DNA of 18,780 nucleotides, from assembly GCA_030623035.1 (NCBI GenBank), contig JAUXFK010000021.1, positions 1 to 18,780 of the forward strand, given 5' to 3'. Origin of the DNA: Deltaproteobacteria bacterium. Lineage in GTDB: Bacteria; Desulfobacterota; UBA8473. The notes beneath the pieces were generated by a model. The model searched no databases and was not told the DNA's origin. It saw only the letters and a program-made list of their open reading frames with translations. Of the stretch, positions 7,466 to 13,856 are shown in pieces (position 1 is the stretch's first letter; each line of letters begins with the position of its first letter). Both the position numbers and the translations under genes were made by a program.

Positions 7466-8254
7466 ATGGATTTAGGGTTAGCTGGAAAGAACGTAATTGT
7501 TATGGGGGGAGCTTCAAACATAGGAAGGGCTATCTCGCTATTATTTGCTGAAGAGAAGGCCAATGTTCTCGTAGGAGATTGGGATGACAAGCAGGCAGAG
7601 AAGACAGCAGCGGACATAACAAACCTTGGGGTAAAAGGGATAGCGGCAAAGACGGATGTTACCAACTGGGACAGTGTACAAGATACAGTGCAGAAAGGCC
7701 TTGGCGAATTTGGTTCAATCGACATCTTGGTCAACAATGCAGGTTGGGCCATGGATCGACTCTTTGTAGATAAGCCAAGGAGCGAGTGGGAACAAGAGGT
7801 ATCAATCAACTTCTGGGGTGTTATTAACGGTATCAAGGCAGTGATTGATCATATGATAGAGAGGAAGCAGGGGAGTATCATCAGTATTGGCTCCGATGCA
7901 GGAAGGATGGGAGAGTATAGAGAAGCTGTATATGCAGGGTGTAAAGGTGGAGTTATCGCGCTTACAAAGGCAGTAGCGAGAGAAAATGGGCGTTATGGGA
8001 TAAGGCTCAATGTCGTATGCCCTGGACTTACCCCTGGAAAGATCGATGAATGCGGTGATAAGAGTCTCTGGAGAGGTGAGGAGGCTCAGATATTTACACC
8101 AGAGGCACAGGAGAGGGCAAAGAAGGCGTATCCCTTGAGGAAACTCGGCACACCTGAGGATATCGCAAATGCTGTTGTCTTTCTTGCCTCTAAACGTGCA
8201 GGTCATATTACAGGTCAAACACTGAGCGTAAGTGGTGGTTATACAATGATGTAA
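7466..8254 (+). CDS. BadH-like short-chain dehydrogenase (SDR 1)
   Basis: A 262-residue classical SDR that would oxidise a hydroxyacyl-CoA to the oxoacyl-CoA with NAD(P)+. The nucleotide-binding motif is G14-G-A-S-N-I-G20, NNAG is at 90-93, and the catalytic residues are S143, Y156 and K160. The active-site region (SDAGRMGEYREAVYAGCKGG) and the C-terminus (TGQTLSVSGGYTMM) closely recall BadH, the 2-hydroxycyclohexanecarboxyl-CoA dehydrogenase of Rhodopseudomonas, so an alicyclic or branched 2-substituted 3-hydroxyacyl-CoA is plausible. This resemblance is from memory and needs alignment. A strong AAAGGAGG site precedes ATG 7466. About 11 extra residues (roughly 195-215) relative to SDR 2 lie in the substrate-lid region. 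Confidence 0.88.
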   Translation: MDLGLAGKNVIVMGGASNIGRAISLLFAEEKANVLVGDWDDKQAEKTAADITNLGVKGIAAKTDVTNWDSVQDTVQKGLGEFGSIDILVNNAGWAMDRLFVDKPRSEWEQEVSINFWGVINGIKAVIDHMIERKQGSIISIGSDAGRMGEYREAVYAGCKGGVIALTKAVARENGRYGIRLNVVCPGLTPGKIDECGDKSLWRGEEAQIFTPEAQERAKKAYPLRKLGTPEDIANAVVFLASKRAGHITGQTLSVSGGYTMM

Positions 8255-8261
8255 TCTTTTA

Positions 8262-8349
8262 ACGGGCTGTTGCTAAAATAAAAAGTCCTTTGAGCGGTCA
8301 TCAAAAAACGTTTTAGACAAGACGAATTGGGATTTGAGGAACAGCCCGT
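8262..8349. repeat. Inverted-repeat element with GGGCTGTT ends
   Basis: ACGGGCTGTT (8262-8271) and AACAGCCCGT (8340-8349) are perfect 10-bp inverted repeats enclosing 68 bp. GGGCTGTTGC-type ends are common at insertion-sequence termini, so this may be a MITE or an IS remnant. The loop is too large for a normal terminator. It begins 8 bp after the SDR 1 stop. The following 8350-8477 holds only a well-placed GGAGGG and an ATG opening four codons (8374), perhaps a gene relic. Confidence 0.55.
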
Positions 8350-8477
8350 CAAATCACAAGCGGAGGGATAGTTATGGTATGGATGTAAGGGAAGCCCAAA
8401 GTGCCTTCTTTGAAAAGAGGAAACCGGATTTTTGGAAACACAGACAAAAGTGACCTCTTAGCAAATAAGCGAATATT

Positions 8478-8510
8478 GTAATTGTTTAGCCATCTTAAGG
8501 AGCTAACGAG
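8478..8510 (+). repeat. 33-bp repeat, partial copy
   Basis: These 33 bases are identical to 13711-13743, the left part of an inverted-repeat element there. Here the right part of that element is absent, and the MITE-like copy B begins at the last base of the shared segment. A nested insertion or recombination at this point explains the truncation. Confidence 0.75.
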
Positions 8511-8617
8511 TGTCCATCCAGAAATAAGCAATTTTGTTCAAGGTCTAAGAAGGGAAAGAGATTAAAATCTGAGCCTGACACAGAGATTGGGCAAAAGGGC
8601 CATTTATGGATGGACAC
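8510..8617 (+). repeat. MITE-like repeat, copy B (internally deleted)
   Basis: The element has terminal inverted repeats: GTGTCCATCCAGAAAT at the left and, as its complement, GTGTCCATCCATAAAT at the right. Its right 58 bp (8560-8617) are the exact reverse complement of 18666-18723. Compared with copy C it lacks about 40 internal bases. There is no room for a transposase, so it is a non-autonomous element. It lies in the 507-bp gap between SDR 1 and the amidohydrolase gene. Confidence 0.82.
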
Positions 8618-8673
8618 TTAGATAAAGAACGATATGAATTAAGGAGACCATGACACAAATCCGGTTAGAGACA

Positions 8674-8703
8674 GGCCTCTGACAGGGTTTGAACCCAAGA
8701 GGC
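8674..8703 (+). promoter_or_regulatory. Stem-loop in the leader of the amidohydrolase gene
   Basis: GCCTCT (8675-8680) pairs with AGAGGC (8698-8703), and inside it GGGTTTGAACCC (8685-8696) is itself a perfect palindrome. The result is a two-part stem about 60 bases before ATG 8762. No T-run follows, so it is not an intrinsic terminator. It could stabilise a processed mRNA 5' end or be an attenuator; no known riboswitch was recognised. Confidence 0.3.
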
Positions 8704-8761
8704 GAGCCTTTGGACAAAAACAAGAAGGATTTGAGAAAAGGGCTTGTAAAGGAGGTAACCC

Positions 8762-9619
8762 ATGAAAGCAATTGACATGCAAGTATGTACAAGTACCAAA
8801 GAGGGAATTGGACGCATGATAAGAGATGAAGGAATCTTGGCAGAGTTAACCCAATATTTCAAATCACCGGGTGACTATTTCAAGACAGAGGAGGAACTCA
8901 TTGGAGGGCTCAGGGAAAATGATGTGAGGGCTGTAATATGTGGTGGTACATGGAAGTTTATGGGCTGGACAGACTTTGAAGAAATCAAGGAGAGAAACAA
9001 CTACCTGGGCCATCTTATAAAGGATTATTCTGATTCTGTCTTGGGTGCGTGGGTTAGCCTGGATCCCGAATGGGGTTTAAAAGGATTAAGGGAGTTGGAG
9101 AGATGCATAAAGGATTTAGGCACCTATGGTATTGCGGTTTGCGGCTCCATGAGTAATATGCCTGCTAATGATGAATCGTTTTACCCCTTTTATGAGCTGT
9201 GTATTGAAGCAAATGTCCCTGTCAAGATATGGGTAGGTCATATAGCGGTTCGGGGTCGTGGATTACGCCTTTGGACGGAGAACCCTATACCCCATGTCGA
9301 TGATGTCGCTGCAGATTTCCCTGACTTGAAGATAGTCTGTGCCCATCACCCCTGGCCCTTTCACAATGAAATGGCATCCGTCTTGATCCATCACCCGAAT
9401 GTCTATAATGAACAACACGGTTGGTCTCCAAAGTATTTCCCCGCAACATTCAAGAAGGATATTAATTCTCGTTTGCAGGATAAGATCATGTTTGGTTCCG
9501 ACTATCCCTACTTTTCATATCAACGGCTATTCCCTGACTGGGAAGCAGAAGGTTTTAAACCTCAGGTGTTGGAAAAGGTGCTTTATAAGAATGCCCAGAG
9601 GGTTCTGGGTATTGCTTGA
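8762..9619 (+). CDS. Amidohydrolase-2-fold protein lacking usual metal ligands
   Basis: A 285-residue protein of the amidohydrolase-related (ACMSD/PF04909-like) TIM-barrel family, whose members include decarboxylases, hydratases and hydrolases of ring-derived acids. The C-terminal half is typical: DDVAADFPDLKIVCAHHPWP with H195-H196, then HGWSPKYFP, FGSDYP with D247, and the terminal NAQRVLGI. The N-terminal metal motif HxH is replaced by Q7-V-C9 (IDMQVCTSTKEG), and the strand-5 histidine seems to be W157 (KIWVGH), although H160 remains nearby. Hydrolysis with the standard Zn site is therefore doubtful; it could be metal-independent, use another metal, or be structural. The ribosome-binding site AAAGGAGG is ideal. 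It follows a 507-bp repeat-rich gap and precedes another repeat. Confidence 0.82.
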   Translation: MKAIDMQVCTSTKEGIGRMIRDEGILAELTQYFKSPGDYFKTEEELIGGLRENDVRAVICGGTWKFMGWTDFEEIKERNNYLGHLIKDYSDSVLGAWVSLDPEWGLKGLRELERCIKDLGTYGIAVCGSMSNMPANDESFYPFYELCIEANVPVKIWVGHIAVRGRGLRLWTENPIPHVDDVAADFPDLKIVCAHHPWPFHNEMASVLIHHPNVYNEQHGWSPKYFPATFKKDINSRLQDKIMFGSDYPYFSYQRLFPDWEAEGFKPQVLEKVLYKNAQRVLGIA

Positions 9620-9625
9620 TACGAT

Positions 9626-9830
9626 CTTAAAGTGCCTAAAGTTTGAAGTGCCTAAAGTGAGCTAAAGTTAAGGAATCCGCTTTCAGAGCACGAGTCATGT
9701 ATTACGGAACCTCGATTAAAGCAAGCTATCATAAAGCAAACATGGCAAGAATCAGAGCGGATTTTAAGAATGAAATCAAAATAGAATATTTTAACTTTAG
9801 GCACTTTAGCTCATTTAAGGCACTTTAAAC
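9626..9830. repeat. TGCCTAAAG-type inverted-repeat element
   Basis: The left arm (9626-9671) has three CTAAAG units, as in GTGCCTAAAG and GAGCTAAAG. The right arm (9791-9830) is its imperfect complement, with one extra 9-bp unit. The centre holds a second dyad, AATCCGCT (9674-9681) and AGCGGATT (9756-9763). From memory, similar runs flank short repeat islands in several anaerobic bacterial genomes. The 260-bp gap 9620-9879 is almost wholly this element; a 24-codon frame from ATG 9741 inside it is not convincing. Confidence 0.65.
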
Positions 9831-9879
9831 TCTTTTATCTGTTTGAGGCGAAGATTTGCCGGGAAAGGAGGTTTAAGAT

Positions 9880-10305
9880 ATGGACAAGGATGTTGTTGGT
9901 AAGGAGATAGGGCCCTTTTCATATGTTACCTGGGAGAGGAAGATAAGGCAATTTGTTGAAGCAACAGAGGATAAAAACCCTCTTTATGTAGATGAGGAGT
10001 TTGCCAGGCGTTCGAAACACAAAGGGAATATCGTACCACCTGCTATGGCAAATGCCTATTTCGTCGGCATGCCGATATGGAGCGTGATAGAAGTATGTAA
10101 GATAGACAGAGCACGAGGCTTACATGCAGAGCAAGAATATGAATTTATTAAGCCTGTAAAGCCTTGTACCTTATTGTCAACATATTATAAGATAGTCGAT
10201 ATTTATGAAAAGAAGGGGTTAAACTTCGCAATAATAGAAGGGGTAACAAAGGATGAAGAAGGGGACATCGTTGTTAAAGGCAAAATAACATTGATAGAGA
10301 GGTAA
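9880..10305 (+). CDS. MaoC-like subunit with FAS1-type N-domain
   Basis: A 141-residue hot-dog-fold protein of the MaoC dehydratase family, matching the N-terminal, normally non-catalytic domain (FAS1-like dehydratase / MaoC_dehydrat_N). The hydratase-2 motif region reads ATEDKNPLYVDEEFA. D31 is kept, but the catalytic His is Y36, so this subunit probably cannot catalyse alone. The gene ends 17 bases before the start of an intact MaoC gene. The two are expected to form a heterodimer like mycobacterial HadA-HadB, (R)-specifically hydrating an enoyl-CoA or dehydrating a 3-hydroxyacyl-CoA. A strong AAAGGAGG site precedes ATG 9880. Confidence 0.85.
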   Translation: MDKDVVGKEIGPFSYVTWERKIRQFVEATEDKNPLYVDEEFARRSKHKGNIVPPAMANAYFVGMPIWSVIEVCKIDRARGLHAEQEYEFIKPVKPCTLLSTYYKIVDIYEKKGLNFAIIEGVTKDEEGDIVVKGKITLIER

Positions 10306-10322
10306 TGTGAGAGGTGACCATC

Positions 10323-10754
10323 ATGAACGGTATTTATTATGAGGACATCAATCCAGGGGATGAACTTCCTATCGTAGAGAAAACAATAACAAGAAACCAA
10401 ATCCTAGATTATGCGGACGCATCGGGGGATTACAACCCTATTCACGTCGACGAAGCGTCTGGAAAAAAGGCGGGGCTGGGAGGTATAATCGCTCATGGGC
10501 TTTTGAGTCTTGCCTTCATGACACAGTTGATGACCGATTGGCTAGCAGATCCAATGGATCTCAAAAAGATTAAGGTAAGGTTCCTTAGTATGGTAAAACC
10601 TGGTGATGAGCTTAGAATAAAGGGAAAAATAAAGGACAAGTATATCAAGGAAGGCTTGAATTATGTTGATTGCGAGTTGATATCCGAAAATCAAAACGGG
10701 GAGAGAGCCACAATTGGACAGGCAACAGCAACCCTTCCATCAAAGATCGGTTGA
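10323..10754 (+). CDS. MaoC-family (R)-specific enoyl-CoA hydratase subunit
   Basis: A 143-residue hot-dog protein carrying an intact hydratase-2 motif, YADASGDYNPIHVDEASG, with catalytic D36 and H41, followed by GGIIAHGLLSLAFM. It should be the catalytic half of a two-subunit MaoC hydratase with the upstream product. ATG 10323 is preferred over the in-frame GTG at 10314, because the ribosome-binding sequence AGAGGTG (10310-10316) overlaps that GTG and is spaced correctly for the ATG. It ends 19 bases before the next gene, so co-translation with the dehydrogenase is likely. In the pathway it would act after acyl-CoA dehydrogenase and before an SDR, as in beta-oxidation. Confidence 0.9.
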   Translation: MNGIYYEDINPGDELPIVEKTITRNQILDYADASGDYNPIHVDEASGKKAGLGGIIAHGLLSLAFMTQLMTDWLADPMDLKKIKVRFLSMVKPGDELRIKGKIKDKYIKEGLNYVDCELISENQNGERATIGQATATLPSKIG

Positions 10755-10773
10755 CAGAGGGGAGGATCGTATT

Positions 10774-11916
10774 ATGCAGTACAGTCTTACCGAAGAGCAA
10801 GAGATGCTAAAGAAGACCATGAAGAAGCTGGCCACTGAGAAGATCGCTCCCAGGGCAGGAGAAATCGATGAAAAAGAGGAATTTCCAAGGGACATCTACG
10901 AACTTCTCCTTAATCAGAAGGTTCTTGCCTTACCATTCCCTGAGGAATACGGTGGACTGGGAGTTGACCTTCTGACCTATTGTCTGGTTGTGGAAGAGTT
11001 ATCAAAGGTTGGGCTTACTGCCCTGCCATTCCTTACCAGTTACTCTGGTGCTCTGGACTGTTTCATGGCCGGAGGTACCCCTGAACAGGAGAAGGAATAC
11101 CTATCAAGGCTTTTAGCCGGTGAGTTCTTTGCCTTTGTCCTTACAGAACCATCTGCAGGTTCTGATGTCGCATCCATGCAGAGTAAAGCTGTGCTTAAGG
11201 GGAACAAGTATGTTTTAAATGGTACCAAGTGTTTTATCAGCAATGCTGATAGTGCTGACATACTGATGGTCTATGCGAAGACAGACCCAAAGGCTGGTAT
11301 AAGGGGGATAAGCACCTTTATTGTGGAAAAGGGGACCCCTGGCTTTTACATAAGCAGAAAAGAGAAGATGATGGGTGCAAGGGCATTCCAGAGCTGCGAG
11401 GTTGTATTTGATAACTGTGTCATCTCGAAAGAGAATCTTCTGGGTACAGAGGAAGGTAAAGGGTTAACCGTTATTTTAAAGTTTTTGCATAAAGGGAGGA
11501 TAATCGTAGCTGCTGCTGCCGTGGGGTTAGCCCAGGGCGCGCTTGACCATGCGATTGGGTATGCAAAAGAGCGAGTTCAATTCGGCAGGCCGATTGCTCA
11601 GTTTCAGGGTATCCAGTTTATGCTGGCTGATCTGGCAGCTCAGCTGGAGGCTGCAAGACAATTGACATACAGGGCTGCCACTCTTGCAAGAGATGGTAGC
11701 AAAGAAGGGATGAAACTCGCTTGTATGGCCAAATACCTTGCCACCGGAATATGTATGAAGATTACAACCGATGCAGTTCAGATATTTGGAGCCTCTGGTT
11801 ATATGAGGGATTACCCGTTGGAAAGGATGATGAGGGATGCAAAGTGCCTCCAAATCCTTGAAGGCACCACTCAGATTCAGCAAGCAGGTATTGCCAGGGT
11901 TCTTCTGGATCTGTGA
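10774..11916 (+). CDS. Acyl-CoA dehydrogenase 2
   Basis: A 380-residue FAD-dependent acyl-CoA dehydrogenase, the same length as the enzyme at 6017 and clearly paralogous to it. Motifs are FVLTEPSAGSDVASMQS, RVQFGRPIAQFQGIQFMLAD, GASGYMRDYPLERMMRDAK and the catalytic base E363 in LEGTTQIQQ. The longer frame, starting with a non-ATG codon at 10714, overlaps the MaoC gene. ATG 10774 is chosen because GAGGGGAGG (10757-10765) is placed ideally for it and the protein then aligns end to end with paralogue 1. The final arginine common after TQIQ is Q here, a minor change. Electron acceptor ETF is not in the window. Confidence 0.92.
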   Translation: MQYSLTEEQEMLKKTMKKLATEKIAPRAGEIDEKEEFPRDIYELLLNQKVLALPFPEEYGGLGVDLLTYCLVVEELSKVGLTALPFLTSYSGALDCFMAGGTPEQEKEYLSRLLAGEFFAFVLTEPSAGSDVASMQSKAVLKGNKYVLNGTKCFISNADSADILMVYAKTDPKAGIRGISTFIVEKGTPGFYISRKEKMMGARAFQSCEVVFDNCVISKENLLGTEEGKGLTVILKFLHKGRIIVAAAAVGLAQGALDHAIGYAKERVQFGRPIAQFQGIQFMLADLAAQLEAARQLTYRAATLARDGSKEGMKLACMAKYLATGICMKITTDAVQIFGASGYMRDYPLERMMRDAKCLQILEGTTQIQQAGIARVLLDL

Positions 11917-11947
11917 AAATCAGTTAAAATAAATTTTTCAATGCATT

Positions 11948-11952
11948 GGAGG
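11948..11952 (+). promoter_or_regulatory. Ribosome-binding site that sets the mutase start
   Basis: GGAGG six bases before ATG 11959. It lies downstream of the in-frame ATG 11941, which has no ribosome-binding sequence, so translation should begin at 11959. Confidence 0.75.
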
Positions 11953-11958
11953 GGTTGG

Positions 11959-13647
11959 ATGTTTACGAACGATACAATAGAGAAAGAAAAAAAATTACAG
12001 AAGAAATGGCAGGAGAAGTATTCTAAATTCTATAAAGATAAGGAAGTTAAAGCTACTACAGCATCTGGAATTCCGGTAAAGCCTTATTATATGGCTTCTG
12101 ATATCGAGCATATAGATTGCAGTGAAATCGGTGCCCCAGGAGAATACCCGTATACCAGAGGAATCTATCCTCTCCAATACCAGTTTCAACCATGGGTAAA
12201 TCAGATGAGTCTCGGCTACGGTCTTCCTGAACAGACCAGGGAGAGAATGGAGATGCTAAAGGATGCCGGCATGAAGGGATATTTCGGTTCCCAATCGTAT
12301 AACCTGCCCCATGATCTTGTTTCAAAGGCCGGCCTGGATCCGGACTCCCCCGAAGCCAGAGGGTTAGTGGGACGGGGTGGAGTGAACATAAGTACAATTG
12401 AAGATATTGATCGGCTCTTTCATGACCTTCCTTTAGATAAGACACAGATCGTTCAAAATATAGGAAGTGCTACCATGGTTGGGCTTGCCATGTTCATCGT
12501 TTATGCAGAAAGTAGAGGGGTTTCAAAAGAAAAACTTGGCGGCAACAGTATGAACTGGCTTTATAAGGCCCCTTTTGTCGATTATGCAATGTTTCCGCCT
12601 AAGAATGCATTTAAGTTGATGGTAGAATTCATAAAGTTCTGTAGCAGGAATATGCCCAGGTGGAATACGACCAATATATGCGGCTATTTTATAGAAGAGG
12701 CCGGAGGAAACGCAATCCAGGAAGCTGCATTTAGTATAGCAACAGGGATAGCCATTACAGAAGAATGCATTAAGGCCGGCCTCGATCCTGATGAGTTTTT
12801 GCCAAGGTTTGGCTTCCAGTTTGCACAGGGGAATGATTTTCTAGAGGAAATAGCTAAAATTAGAGCCATAAGAAAGTTGTGGGCAAAGACAAATAAGGAA
12901 AGATTTGGGTGTAAAAATCCTAAGTCCATGCAAGTGCGAATGCACATCCACACATCCGGCTGCTCCCTCATGGCCCAGCAGCCGCTTACGAATGTTGTGA
13001 GGGCGGCCTTCCATACACTGGGGGCAGTGCTGGCTGGTACCAATGCCCTACACACATCCGCCTATGATGAGGCGCTTGGGCTGCCAACGGAAGAAGCTGC
13101 AACCCTGGCCCTGAGAACCCAACAGGTTGTCCTCCATGAAACCCATATCCCAAATGTCTCGGACCCACTCGCCGGGTCCTATTACATGGAATGGCTTACC
13201 CACAAAATTGAAGATGAAGCAAATAAACTCATAAAAAAGATAGACGAAATGGGTTATATAAAGGCATGGGAGACAGGCTGGTTTAAAGAAGAACTGGCAG
13301 ACTCTGCTTACAAGTGGCGTGAAACAATGGATAATAAAGAAAGAATCGTTGTAGGAGTTAACAAATACGAATCCGGCGAACAACAGAAGGTGCCGGTATT
13401 CAAAATAGATCCGAAGATAGAAGAGACCGCCGTAGAAAGGGTAAGACAGTTCAGGGCAAAAAGGGACAATGCAAAGACAGAGAAGGCTTTAGGTAGCTTG
13501 AGGGATATAGCAAAGAGGATGAATGAAGAATGGCCAAATGGTGGCAATCTGATGCCGGCCCTTATTGAAGCAGCCAGGGCAGATGCTACTCTAGGAGAAA
13601 TGCAAGGGGTTTTGAAGGAGGTATTTGGATGGGGATACGCTTATTAA
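11959..13647 (+). CDS. Acyl-CoA mutase large subunit, divergent active site
   Basis: A 562-residue large subunit of the methylmalonyl-CoA mutase family, which rearranges acyl-CoA carbon skeletons by a B12 radical. Length matches separate large subunits such as IcmA and HcmA; there is no DxHxxG B12-binding domain. Fold signatures are PGEYPYTRGIYPLQYQFQPW, EEAGGNAIQEAAFSIATG, LHTSAYDEALGLPT, DPLAGSYYMEWLT and VGVNKY. Relative to methylmalonyl-CoA mutase, aligned pocket residues differ: Arg82 is Q77, Thr85 V80, Arg87 Q82, Tyr89 S84, Arg207 V207, and the near-universal His244 is F244. About six extra residues occur near 110-125 (SYNLPHDLVSKAG). Methylmalonyl-CoA is therefore improbable as substrate. 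No small B12-binding subunit is adjacent, so it must be encoded elsewhere or be missing. The VOC epimerase-like gene at 17134 may serve the same step. Confidence 0.88.
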   Translation: MFTNDTIEKEKKLQKKWQEKYSKFYKDKEVKATTASGIPVKPYYMASDIEHIDCSEIGAPGEYPYTRGIYPLQYQFQPWVNQMSLGYGLPEQTRERMEMLKDAGMKGYFGSQSYNLPHDLVSKAGLDPDSPEARGLVGRGGVNISTIEDIDRLFHDLPLDKTQIVQNIGSATMVGLAMFIVYAESRGVSKEKLGGNSMNWLYKAPFVDYAMFPPKNAFKLMVEFIKFCSRNMPRWNTTNICGYFIEEAGGNAIQEAAFSIATGIAITEECIKAGLDPDEFLPRFGFQFAQGNDFLEEIAKIRAIRKLWAKTNKERFGCKNPKSMQVRMHIHTSGCSLMAQQPLTNVVRAAFHTLGAVLAGTNALHTSAYDEALGLPTEEAATLALRTQQVVLHETHIPNVSDPLAGSYYMEWLTHKIEDEANKLIKKIDEMGYIKAWETGWFKEELADSAYKWRETMDNKERIVVGVNKYESGEQQKVPVFKIDPKIEETAVERVRQFRAKRDNAKTEKALGSLRDIAKRMNEEWPNGGNLMPALIEAARADATLGEMQGVLKEVFGWGYAY

Positions 13648-13710
13648 GACCTGATGGATTTATCTCATAAGGCAACTAAACTTACGTAACAATAACATAC
13701 TTCAAAAAGC

Positions 13711-13769
13711 GTAATTGTTTAGCCATCTTAAGGAGCTAACGAGATTTTATGATTTGGCTAGACAGTTAC
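13711..13769. repeat. 59-bp inverted-repeat element
   Basis: GTAATTGTTTAGCCA (13711-13725) and TGGCTAGACAGTTAC (13755-13769) are inverted repeats matching at 13 of 15 positions. AAAAAGC directly precedes the left end and recurs at 13771-13777 just past the right end, like a target-site duplication. The first 33 bp are identical to 8478-8510. This is a very short MITE-like unit in the 209-bp gap between the mutase and BcrC-like genes; the rest of that gap shows nothing recognisable. Confidence 0.65.
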
Positions 13770-13856
13770 AAAAAAGCGGATTTCATTCTAAAAAACCATC
13801 AGTAAATTTCAAGGCTTTCGTTATAATAACAAAAGTGTAGTAGAAAGGAGTGCAAT

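Noticed and set aside
9399..9665. An 88-codon frame overlapping the amidohydrolase gene
   Set aside because: It lies inside the well-supported gene at 8762-9619 in another frame and ends in the repeat; it is a shadow frame.
9641..9830. A CRISPR array in the CTAAAG repeat region
   Set aside because: The repeated units are too short, adjacent rather than evenly spaced, and arranged as inverted arms; there are no spacers and no cas genes.
11941..11958. Mutase start at ATG 11941
   Set aside because: It has no ribosome-binding sequence, and the GGAGG lies between it and ATG 11959, which is spaced correctly.
13755..13769. A TGGC-N7-TTAC sequence resembling a second sigma54 promoter
   Set aside because: It lacks the GC of the -12 element and is the right arm of an inverted repeat, so the resemblance is probably chance.
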